Shown: positions 1 to 7,589 of the stretch, one piece after another
Layout of the letters: every line of letters starts with the position of its first letter
Numbering within the stretch: the stretch's first letter is position 1
DNA from: Methanoplanus limicola DSM 2279
GTDB taxonomy: Archaea; Halobacteriota; Methanomicrobia; Methanomicrobiales; Methanomicrobiaceae
NCBI RefSeq assembly: GCF_000243255.1
Contig: NZ_CM001436.1
Span: 2,134,957 to 2,198,956, forward strand
DNA length: 64,000 nt
Direction: 5' to 3'
Position numbers and translations under genes: made by a program
The notes under the pieces: model-generated
Database searches by the model: none
What the model was told of the DNA's origin: nothing
Seen by the model: the letters and a program-made list of their open reading frames with translations, nothing else

Positions 1-1
1 C

Positions 2-2665
2 GGAATTGAAATTTTTGCAAAGAATACAACCGTCACGTCCAATACTGTAACAGGATATACCCAGAGAGGAATATCACTCACAATGGGCGTGGGGACAAAC
101 ATCAGCAGTAACATACTGAAGAAGAATACATCCTACAACCCATGGGACTTATACATCGAAACTGAAGAAGGTCTGTTCCAGGGCACCCTGACACTTGACT
201 CCAATACCATAGGCGTTTCAAACCCGACAAACCTCACATTCTCCAATATCTCTGACAGGTTTGCGGTTATGAGCGTTGAAGATCCTCCCGAACCGCCCAA
301 ACCTCCGGAATACAACACAACCAGGACCTCAATCGGAAAGTGGGCACAGGTGTACAACCTGAGCACTGAACTTGAACTTGACATAGAATTTCACTATACA
401 GATGAGGATATTGAAGGCTATAACGAGAGTTCACTGTGGGTCTGGAAGCACAACGGAACAGTCTGGGATGAGGGGGCCACCGATGACTGGGAGAGCTGGG
501 ACAAAAATCACTGGCTGGACACTGACAGGAATATTGTCGGGGTGAGCATATACCACTGCTGTATATTTGCACCGCTGACCGGAAAACCGGTGCACAACCC
601 ACGTCTGGAGGCAGATTATATGACAATAAAAGAAGCCCTTGATGACTTTGACTTTAAAGACGGCGACACCATAACCGTCGATTCATCATATACCGGCACA
701 AAGGAGAATATCAATATTTACAAAGAGGTAAAACTGAAGTCTTCATCCGGAAAAGCAGCCTCGGCAACCATTACAGCCGAAGACCCATATGAACCGGCAG
801 TAAAGGTATATTCAGACAATGTTGAAATTGACGGTTTTGTTATCTCAGGGGCATCATCATCATACGGGTTAAGGATTGAAGGTTGTGAACTCGTTAAGGT
901 CTCCAACTGTAAAATAACCGGAAACTCTGTCGGAGCCTCCCTGGCCAAATCAGAAATAGGAACCCCTGAAAAGTCTGAGTTCTGCACAATATCATACTCC
1001 GAATTCTCCGGAAATACAAACTGTGGTGTATATATCAACGATTCGGACGAGAACAATCTCTTAGACTGTGAGATTAAAGATCCCGTCGGCGTTGCTATTG
1101 AAAACAGTATATCAAGCCTGGTTTCCGACTGTACCTTCTCCGGAAATTCAGAATATGGTATTGTTGTTCAGCATGGCGGTTCTGTAAACGAAATTATGTC
1201 GTGTGAGTTCACAGACCAGGAGAACGGCATCTATATCGCCGGCACTGATCAGAACACCTTTACAGGATTAACCTTCAAAAACACGGCAGACACAGTAATT
1301 GCTGCCGATGATTCGGACAGGAATACATTTTCAGAGATATCTTCAGATTCATTTGCCCGGGGATTATATCTTAAGGATTCAAACCTGAACAGTTTTACAG
1401 ACTGTGAATTCAAAGGAAATTATGACGGTTTTGTCACAGGGTACGAAATCTATGCATCAGAGAGCAACAAAATAGAAGACTGTAATATTCATGATATTGC
1501 GTCCGTAGGATATTCCATTGACGGTATTAAGATCTACGGTGATTCAGACAGTAATTTAATATCAAACACAAGTATTTCCGGTTTTGAATCCTCAAAATGT
1601 ACAGGCATAACACTTACATCAGGAAGTGGCAATACAATAGAAAATGTAACTGTATCCGGTCTGAGTGCTGCATATGACGGTGCATACGGACTGAAGCTCA
1701 CATCCGGACCAAATACTGTTAAAAATTCCGGATTTTCAGGCATTTATGCCACAAACAATTCATATGGCTGGATACTGGGAGGGGACTATGGCAATACCCT
1801 GAAAAATTCATACCTCAACGGTGTAACGTCTCCGAATAGCTCGGCCGGAATTTCGGCTGAGAACTTCGGTTACACAAACAGCCTCTCAGGGATTACATTT
1901 GCCGGAGATAATGCCACAACATTTTCAATGAAAGGAAAGGGCAATATGACATTCGGGTGGGTACTGACCCCGCCGCCTGACGGTGATGACCTGATAAATA
2001 TCGGCCATTACCTCGACATTAACGGAAATTCCGGTTCAGAACTATCACTGGAGGTGAATTATTCAGCCGGAGATTTGGGCACAAAGGATCCAAATCTTCT
2101 CTCCATGTGGCAATATAAGGGAGGCAGCTGGGCAGAACTGCCCTCACCAAATGGTGTTGACACAGCTGCAATGTACACCTATGCGTACAATATCTCTGAA
2201 TTTTCAGTATTTGCACCGATGTGGAACGGATATATCCCTGATCCGGTAGCGAACTTCACCGCATCACCGCTTGAAGGGGCCGCCGTCAGGCAGGTTAATT
2301 TCACTGATTTGTCAACCGAAAGTCCGCATACATGGGCATGGGACTTTGGTGACGGAAGTACGTCATCAGAGCAAAATCCGGTGCACAACTACACGGTAAA
2401 CGGAACCTATACTGCCAGCCTTACTGTAACAAACGACGGCGGCAGTGATACAATGACAAAGACGGATTATATAACCATCTATAAGAAGGGCGACTTCAAT
2501 GCAAACGGTTTTGTTGATATCGGTGACGTCTCAAAGGTTGCATATATGGTTGCAGGACTAACGCCGGTTGATATGGCAGCTGATTTCAACGGAAACGGGG
2601 AGGTCGATACCGGAGACGCAGCAAAGATTGCCTGGTATTTTGTCGGAAAGGAGAGTGAATTATAG
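2..2665 (+). CDS. Secreted beta-helix/PKD/dockerin protein, 5' end outside window
   Basis: The reading frame is open to the left edge, so the ATG at 83 is probably internal and the true start lies upstream; 887 residues are visible. Counting from residue 1 at position 83, residues about 1-170 are a beta-rich region, and residues about 175-620 are a right-handed parallel beta-helix of the NosD/pectate-lyase type, with repeated short 'N-x-(I/F)-x-x-C' turns such as NNLLDCEI and NTFTGLTF. A PKD domain follows at about 725-800 (motif WAWDFGDGSTSSEQNP), then a C-terminal dockerin type I module at about 808-855 with two calcium loops (DFNANGFVDIGD and DFNGNGEVDTGD). It ends directly in the dockerin. 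The role is inferred as an extracellular carbohydrate- or surface-binding protein attached through dockerin-cohesin pairing. It belongs with the dockerin proteins at 23948-34998. Confidence 0.85.
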   Translation, partial: GIEIFAKNTTVTSNTVTGYTQRGISLTMGVGTNISSNILKKNTSYNPWDLYIETEEGLFQGTLTLDSNTIGVSNPTNLTFSNISDRFAVMSVEDPPEPPKPPEYNTTRTSIGKWAQVYNLSTELELDIEFHYTDEDIEGYNESSLWVWKHNGTVWDEGATDDWESWDKNHWLDTDRNIVGVSIYHCCIFAPLTGKPVHNPRLEADYMTIKEALDDFDFKDGDTITVDSSYTGTKENINIYKEVKLKSSSGKAASATITAEDPYEPAVKVYSDNVEIDGFVISGASSSYGLRIEGCELVKVSNCKITGNSVGASLAKSEIGTPEKSEFCTISYSEFSGNTNCGVYINDSDENNLLDCEIKDPVGVAIENSISSLVSDCTFSGNSEYGIVVQHGGSVNEIMSCEFTDQENGIYIAGTDQNTFTGLTFKNTADTVIAADDSDRNTFSEISSDSFARGLYLKDSNLNSFTDCEFKGNYDGFVTGYEIYASESNKIEDCNIHDIASVGYSIDGIKIYGDSDSNLISNTSISGFESSKCTGITLTSGSGNTIENVTVSGLSAAYDGAYGLKLTSGPNTVKNSGFSGIYATNNSYGWILGGDYGNTLKNSYLNGVTSPNSSAGISAENFGYTNSLSGITFAGDNATTFSMKGKGNMTFGWVLTPPPDGDDLINIGHYLDINGNSGSELSLEVNYSAGDLGTKDPNLLSMWQYKGGSWAELPSPNGVDTAAMYTYAYNISEFSVFAPMWNGYIPDPVANFTASPLEGAAVRQVNFTDLSTESPHTWAWDFGDGSTSSEQNPVHNYTVNGTYTASLTVTNDGGSDTMTKTDYITIYKKGDFNANGFVDIGDVSKVAYMVAGLTPVDMAADFNGNGEVDTGDAAKIAWYFVGKESEL

Positions 2666-2800
2666 TTATATTAACCAAAGAATCTTTTTTAACCATAAAT
2701 TATAAGATTTTTCCGGATGACAAAGAGATAAATTAAGAGCAGTCATTAACAAATTTTGTGGATATAAATCAGGCTTACAGTCAGATTAGCTGTTCAGGAT

Positions 2801-2942
2801 TTATTTTTCCGGTTATTTTTCCGGTTAACTTCACCTGCTTCTTTTCTCCTATTATTTTTCCGGTTATTTTTTCCCTGCTTCTTATCTCCTATTATTTTTC
2901 CGGTTATTTTTTCCCTGCTTCTTATCTCCTATTATTTTTCCG
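2801..2942. repeat. 40-bp tandem repeat, about 3.5 copies
   Basis: Units begin at 2851, 2891 and 2931 with 'attatttttccgg' and continue with 'ttattttttccctgcttctt'. The period is exactly 40 bp; a degenerate copy precedes them from about 2801 and the last copy is partial. The array is T-rich on this strand and lies in the gap between the dockerin protein and the insertion sequence. A 65-codon open frame crosses it only because the repeat lacks stops; no gene is claimed. The rest of 2666-3096 shows no gene; a T-run near 2684 could end transcription of the upstream gene. Confidence 0.9.
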
Positions 2943-3096
2943 CTCATTGGAATGAAACTGTTTTTTTCGGCATGGTATCCGGAACAGCTCCGGCAAAAGT
3001 TAAATATACTATATAGTTTATTCATTACAGTACTTTAAACTTAGACGATCATTAATATGTTCGAACCTACAATATTAAATTTAAAATGCTCTATTA

Positions 3097-4635
3097 AATT
3101 GCCCAAATCGCAGTATTGGCCCTAAATTCTCCGTTTTTTTGCACAGAGATCACAAGGCACATTTTGTAAACCTATTTTGATTAACATCACTCATCCCCAT
3201 TTAGGCCTCATTACATTCTTCCATTTCTCATCGAGATCAATCTGAAAAGAGTATCTTTGAATTGAAATTGTGTTGTTTCCAGTGAAAAAGTTACAAAATT
3301 ATAGATAGCTACCGCTAAATCGGTCGCAGCTGCATATTCCGTTCATTGAGATGTCAGAATGTCAGCTTATAGCAATTTCATCAATCCTTAATATACGAAA
3401 ATGAGTCATACTTTCTTCAAATATGATGGCAAGATAATGATTTAAGGGGAATTTGTCCCTGTCTATTACTTTTGGTCCTCTCTGAATCTTTGCAAATCGC
3501 TTCCATTTTGTTAAAACCCAAAAATTCTGAATTATGCATGCAATTAGATAATAAAAAAATCTCACCACATGATCTTTGGTGGATGTTCTTACTTTGAATT
3601 TATTATTAATGACATATGTTGATTCAATGGCAAATCTATGCCTGTATCGCTCACTAATTGATTTGGGGAAGTATTAATTTTGTACACAACAAAAGCACGA
3701 TGAAGAGCACCTTTTTTACCCTTTTTACCTTTCATGTAAATGACACGATCAACAATTTTCACCTTACATTTTAGCTTATTCTTCGATTTGGCGTTTATAA
3801 CATATTCAAATGATTTTGATTTCTTTCCCTTCAGCTGCCTTTTGAGTTCATCACTGTTCTTCTTAACAGGCACTATGTGAGGAATTTCAGATTCCTTAAG
3901 GTAACTGAAGATTTCAGCAGAGTAAAACTCACGGTCAAGCATCAGAGATTTGATCTTGAATCCATATCCATAAATTAAATCAACACAATTCTTTATTGCG
4001 GTGAGGTTAGTGGAATCTCTAAACAAAGGAATAACCTGAAGTATAAGGTGCTTATCCATATTTACAACCGAGAATGTCAGGTATCCAACAAAATAATTTG
4101 TCGATGCCTTTCTTTTTCCACCTACAATTGGAGATTTAGGATTTTTTTATCCTTTTTCCCATAATATGGAATTAGCGTTATATCAATTGCAAAATCATAC
4201 TTCTGACCTTTCTTAAGGATTCCTTTTCCCGCTTTTAAAAGCATTTTTGGAGTATTTAGTGTCAATTCCTCCATATTAAGGCCATGAAGTTTTTTTAGAC
4301 AAGTCGTATGGGACGGTAGTCCTTCCGTCATTTTTGCAAAACCGGATATTGAGTTATTAGAACATGCCGTAGCGATAGCTCCCCGAATCAACGTTAGACT
4401 ATCATAGTTTCTGCCACCTGTTAAGGTTACATTCCCCTCAACAAGAGCGCATATCGGTTCAAGGTTTCCAAGCTTATTTTCTTTATTAAGCTCTGATTTG
4501 CCTATATTTTGACAATTATTTGCCATATGAGAGGTTTTTAGAGTATATAAACCCCACCATAAATCAGGCGTACGTCAAAAAAATAAGGTGAATTCTGGCT
4601 AAATTCTAAAAGAATTTGGCGATATTGGGGTAAAC
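3097..4635 (-). mobile_element. Degenerate ISH3-like insertion sequence (ends approximate)
   Basis: A broken transposase (3362-4526, minus strand) is surrounded by non-coding sequence. The outer ends carry weakly matching inverted sequence: 'cccaaatcgc' near 3102 and the complement of 'gcgatattggg' near 4620. These may be the terminal inverted repeats, so the boundaries are estimates. No target-site duplication could be assigned with confidence. Confidence 0.6.
3362..4526 (-). pseudogene. ISH3-family DDE transposase with two frameshifts
   Basis: Three minus-strand fragments join into one transposase of about 385 residues. The N-terminal piece (4526 to about 4140) ends near DITLIPYYGKK, which holds the first catalytic Asp of ISH3-type enzymes. 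The middle piece (about 4140-3665) holds LMLDREFYS with the second Asp. The C-terminal piece (about 3665-3362) restores RHRFAIESTYVINN with the catalytic Glu. The first break is a frame change at a run of seven A residues (complement of about 4142-4150); the second is near 3660-3675. With two independent frame changes it is most likely dead. Programmed frameshifting at the A7 run is possible for the first break but would not repair the second. Confidence 0.85.
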
Positions 4636-4734
4636 GCGCAGTAGTCCATGCGGTTTGTCATTAAAATAGAGAAGTACTTAACTTTCTCAAGTTGGGCAGA
4701 AATACTCTGAGCAAAAAATGGGGTTTTTCAGGAA

Positions 4735-5385
4735 ATGTTTAAAGTACTGTCATTAGTTATGTCTGGTGATGGCGAAAAAATAAAGGGGTTTTTAATAAAT
4801 CCTGTGGAAACCTTCCGAAAACAGAGTGGCGAACATCTCGGTGCCGCTTACAGGTATTATGTTGTTCTTCTGGTTCTCTTCTCAGTTCTGTACGGGATTG
4901 TGGCAATTGCGCTGGATATGAGCGTATTCAATACGACCATTGCCTCGCTGGGCAGTATTCCGGGAATGGAATGGGCAGCATACCTGGCATCATTCGGGGC
5001 CTTTGCAGTATCATTTGATATATTCTTCATCTATGTGATGTTTTTCATATCTCTCTTCTCGATCTTCATATCCGGCCTTATGCTTCACTGCTTTGTGCTT
5101 CTGCTTGGAGGAGAGAAAGGATATTCACAGACGATAAAGTCAATGATGTATGCTTACACCCCGTACCTTCTTTTCGGATGGATACCCTATGTAAACATAA
5201 TTGTAGCAGTCTGGATGCTTGCACTTCAGGTAATAGGTATTCGCGAACTTCAGGAGATGCAGACAGAACATGCCGTACTTGTTGTTCTGCTGCCCGCATT
5301 CCTGGTATTCTTTGGATTCCTTCTATTTGGAATTGTAATTGCAACTTTCCTTTCAGGTTTTGCAGGAATGCTGGGCTTTGCCTGA
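4735..5385 (+). CDS. Yip1-family integral membrane protein
   Basis: A 216-residue membrane protein with about five hydrophobic segments (roughly residues 40-65, 90-130, 140-155, 165-180 and 185-212). The N-terminus, with 'GFLINPVETFRKQSGEH' followed by a Tyr-Tyr-rich first membrane segment, and the 'YTPYLLFGWIPYVN' stretch, are typical of archaeal and bacterial Yip1-domain (PF04893) proteins. These are poorly characterised; eukaryotic relatives act in vesicle traffic, which does not transfer to an archaeon. It stands alone. The ATG at 4735 gives a normal family N-terminus. Confidence 0.75.
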   Translation: MFKVLSLVMSGDGEKIKGFLINPVETFRKQSGEHLGAAYRYYVVLLVLFSVLYGIVAIALDMSVFNTTIASLGSIPGMEWAAYLASFGAFAVSFDIFFIYVMFFISLFSIFISGLMLHCFVLLLGGEKGYSQTIKSMMYAYTPYLLFGWIPYVNIIVAVWMLALQVIGIRELQEMQTEHAVLVVLLPAFLVFFGFLLFGIVIATFLSGFAGMLGFA

Positions 5386-5391
5386 AAAACA

Positions 5392-5399
5392 TTTTTTTT
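5392..5399 (+). terminator. T-rich terminator after the Yip1-family gene
   Basis: A run of eight T residues lies seven bases past the stop codon, with a second T-rich stretch just after. Archaeal termination uses such T tracts without a needed hairpin. Confidence 0.5.
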
Positions 5400-5582
5400 C
5401 AATTAAATTTTTATCAAATCCGGAAAATCAGGCCATGATCTTATCTGCCGGAGCATAAATCCGGATTTCAACATTATACCCATAGCCGCAGTCATAAGAT
5501 AATCCGGATAATCTGTCCGGATAACCGGCCTGAATAACCGGAGGAAAACTTTTTATTCCATTAAATCACTGCATATTCAGGA

Positions 5583-6254
5583 ATGCTGATCAGATTATCA
5601 TATGCCTTAAACCGGCACACGCCCCTTTATCCGGGAACAGATGCAATGAAACTTGAGCCTGCAAAGTCCATTGAGAAGGGAGACAGTTCCAATACAACCC
5701 TCATAACCTTCAACGGTCATTCCGGGACGCATCTTGATGCACCAAACCATTTCTGTGAGAAGAAGATGACAGTCTCTGAACTGCTAAAGCCGGAAAATAT
5801 AATCGAAGGTGCGGTCTGCATCGACATCCGGAAAAACGGTGACAGCCCGGTTATACCGGAGGATATCAGACCTTTCAGAGATGAGATCCGGGATACTGAA
5901 GCCCTTTTTATCAGGACAGGTTCGGGTGACATCAGGGATGCGGACCCGGACACCTATGCCACAGTTCACCCGTGGATCCATCCGGATGTCCCGGATTATC
6001 TCAGGGAAATCTGCCCTGAACTGAGATTCTTCGGCCTTGATGCAATATCGGTTGCTGTGCCATCCTTTAGGCAGGAAGGCCGCGAAACCCACAGAAATTT
6101 CCTCTGCAAATCTCCGGAGATAATGCTTATAGAAGATGTAAACCTCTCATCACCGGATCTGACAGGGCAGTCGTGGCGGCTGCGGTTTTATCCGGTTGTC
6201 TTTGACAGAACCGACGGTGTGCCGGTACTTGCATTTGCAGAGCTTTACGGGTGA
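5583..6254 (+). CDS. Cyclase-family (kynurenine formamidase-like) metal hydrolase
   Basis: A 223-residue protein of the PF04199 cyclase/arylformamidase family. The N-terminal LSYALNRHTPLYPG matches the family opening (L-S-x-x-L-x-x-x-x-P-x-Y-P-G). The metal-binding signature is HSGTHLDAPNHF at about residues 45-56; FFGLDAISV (about 150) and ETHRNFL (about 170) supply the later conserved segments. Members hydrolyse amide or ester bonds, for example N-formylkynurenine. The substrate here cannot be told; no tryptophan-degradation gene lies beside it. It is a single gene with its own upstream gap. Confidence 0.82.
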   Translation: MLIRLSYALNRHTPLYPGTDAMKLEPAKSIEKGDSSNTTLITFNGHSGTHLDAPNHFCEKKMTVSELLKPENIIEGAVCIDIRKNGDSPVIPEDIRPFRDEIRDTEALFIRTGSGDIRDADPDTYATVHPWIHPDVPDYLREICPELRFFGLDAISVAVPSFRQEGRETHRNFLCKSPEIMLIEDVNLSSPDLTGQSWRLRFYPVVFDRTDGVPVLAFAELYG

Positions 6255-6411
6255 TGCAGGAGAAACCGGCAATATAAAAGGAATAAAATTAAAGATTAAC
6301 TCCGGAAAATTCCGGATTAAAAAGACATCCGAAGCATAAAAGGCCCGGTTAAATCATCACAAAAACTGTTTACAAAGAGAGCAGCGGGCAGCAGAAAGCC
6401 CAAAAACTGCA

Positions 6412-6482
6412 ATTATCAGGACAACCTGGGCAGAACACCGGATGTTTACAATATCCGCACAATTGTATAAACATTTTATACA
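6412..6482 (+). repeat. Upstream copy of 71-bp direct repeat flanking MNT/HEPN
   Basis: This matches 7479-7549 over 71 bp with no gap and six mismatches. The left part equals the 3' end of the HEPN gene (codons for I-I-R-T then C-C-T-G), so here it is a relic of a HEPN gene tail without the gene. The right part holds the palindrome at 6463-6483. Confidence 0.9.
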
Positions 6483-6483
6483 A
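6463..6483 (+). promoter_or_regulatory. Perfect palindromic operator before the MNT gene
   Basis: ttgtataaa / cat / tttatacaa is a perfect 9-bp inverted repeat with a 3-bp centre. It sits 38 bp upstream of the ATG at 6521. A TATA-like 'tttttatac' at 6493-6502 is about 26 bases upstream of that ATG, suggesting a leaderless mRNA with the palindrome just upstream of the core promoter. Autoregulation by the helix-turn-helix protein encoded next is the likely use. Confidence 0.6.
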
Positions 6484-6520
6484 CAGAATACTTTTTTTAT
6501 ACACAAAACCATTACTAATT

Positions 6521-7075
6521 ATGCTTCTAAACCTCTTTTCCTCAGGAACAAGAGTGGACATTCTAAGTATGTTTCTTCTTAATCCTGACACAGATAAATA
6601 TCTCCGGGAAATTGCAAGAGAAACCGGTGACAATGTCAATTCGGTCAGAAGAGAACTGAATAACCTTGAAGGAATTGGATTATTAAAGAGTTTGTGGAGA
6701 GGGAAACAGAAGTACTATTCCGTTAATAAATCATTTCCACTGTACAATGAGTTAAAATCAGTATTCATGAAAACCGCCGGAGCAGGCAGCATGATCTCTG
6801 AAGATTTAACAGAATTAAAAGGAATAAACCGGACATTTATATTTGGATCATATGCACAGGGGAATTTTGGGCCCGACAGTGATATTGATCTAATGGTAAT
6901 TGGTGATGTGAATGAAGATTTATTAATTGAGACCATTTCAGCGCTTGAAGAAAAAACAGGCCGTGAAATTAATTATATCCTGATGACAGAAAAAGAATAT
7001 AAGTCCAGAGAGAAGTCAGGGGACCCTTTTATCTCAGAGGTTAAATCCGGAAAAATAATTGAACTGGAGGTGTGA
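6521..7075 (+). CDS. HTH plus MNT nucleotidyltransferase (antitoxin-type)
   Basis: A 184-residue two-domain protein. Residues 1-75 form an ArsR/MarR-like winged helix (LREIARETGDNVNSVRREL). Residues about 95-180 form a minimal nucleotidyltransferase with the signature GSYAQGNFGPDSDIDLMVIG, where GS and D-x-D bind the nucleotide and metal. This MNT type pairs with HEPN toxins and in studied systems AMPylates the toxin. The next gene is a HEPN gene overlapping it by 4 bp (GTGA), but that gene is broken. The N-terminal DNA-binding domain and the palindrome upstream suggest it represses its own promoter. No Shine-Dalgarno sequence precedes the ATG. Confidence 0.85.
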   Translation: MLLNLFSSGTRVDILSMFLLNPDTDKYLREIARETGDNVNSVRRELNNLEGIGLLKSLWRGKQKYYSVNKSFPLYNELKSVFMKTAGAGSMISEDLTELKGINRTFIFGSYAQGNFGPDSDIDLMVIGDVNEDLLIETISALEEKTGREINYILMTEKEYKSREKSGDPFISEVKSGKIIELEV

Positions 7076-7496
7076 TTACGGATAATTCTGAATTACTGAA
7101 AAAGGGCATAATAAAAGAGCTGAAGTATGATCCAAGAAAAGTTGAAGATGCCATGAAACTTTCAGAACGCGATCTCAGAACAGCTCTCTAACTTCTGGAG
7201 ATTAATCCTGACTGGGCATACAATATAGCATATAATTCAATGCTTCAGGCAACACGGGCACTTATGTTTCATAATGGATTCAGACCCTCCGGTTCAAATC
7301 AGCATGTAGCTGTAGTAAAATATGCAGAAATTCATATTGAAAAAAATGGTCTCTGCAACTGGAGAGAATGAGAAGAAAAAGACATTCCCTTGTTTATGAT
7401 CAGGCAGGAATTATCTCCGATACAGAAGTAAAAAACGCCTTAAACCGTGCAGAAAGTTATTTCAGAGTAATTGAGAATATTATCAGGACAGCCTGA
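7072..7496 (+). pseudogene. Broken HEPN-domain toxin partner of the MNT gene
   Basis: It starts at GTG 7072, overlapping the MNT stop. The frame encodes a HEPN-like helical protein (DPRKVEDAMKLSERDL, WAYNIAYNSMLQATRALMF, GFRPSGSNQHVAVVKYAE) but has an in-frame TAA at 7189-7191 and a TGA at 7369-7371. After the second, the family C-terminus continues in another frame (MRRKRHSLVYD, then NALNRAESYF) to TGA at 7494-7496. It therefore carries one nonsense mutation and one frame change. The RxxxxH-type site would lie around RRKRHSLVYD. With the toxin dead, the upstream MNT gene may persist only as a regulator. Confidence 0.85.
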
Positions 7497-7549
7497 GCAG
7501 AAGACCTAATGTTTACAATATCCGCACAATTGTATAAATATTTTATACA
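7479..7549 (+). repeat. Downstream copy of 71-bp direct repeat
   Basis: The left part is the last 18 bp of the HEPN pseudogene; the right part includes a second operator-like palindrome. Compare 6412-6482. Together they mark the unit length (1067 bp) of an MNT/HEPN cassette that seems to have been duplicated or recombined. Confidence 0.9.
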
Positions 7550-7550
7550 G
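7530..7550 (+). promoter_or_regulatory. Second, imperfect copy of the MNT operator
   Basis: ttgtataaa / tat / tttatacag: 8 of 9 positions pair. No gene now follows it on the plus strand. It lies about 40 bp past the 3' end of the minus-strand kinase gene, so it may be an orphan site of a lost cassette. Confidence 0.5.
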
Positions 7551-7589
7551 CCAAATACCTATTCACAGCACCAAGAAGGGCAGATATTC

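Noticed and set aside
2801-2942. CRISPR-like appearance of the 40-bp repeats
   Set aside because: The units are contiguous without unique spacers, and no cas genes are near.
2758-2955. A 65-codon plus-strand frame across the 40-bp repeats
   Set aside because: It exists only because the repeat lacks stops in that frame; the encoded peptide is low-complexity and has no ribosome-binding site.
3055-3075. 'gttcgaacc' resembling a tRNA T-loop
   Set aside because: No acceptor, D or anticodon arms can be formed around it; it is a chance palindrome.
5078-5392. Minus-strand 104-codon frame opposite the Yip1-type gene
   Set aside because: It is a shadow of the membrane protein gene and resembles no family.
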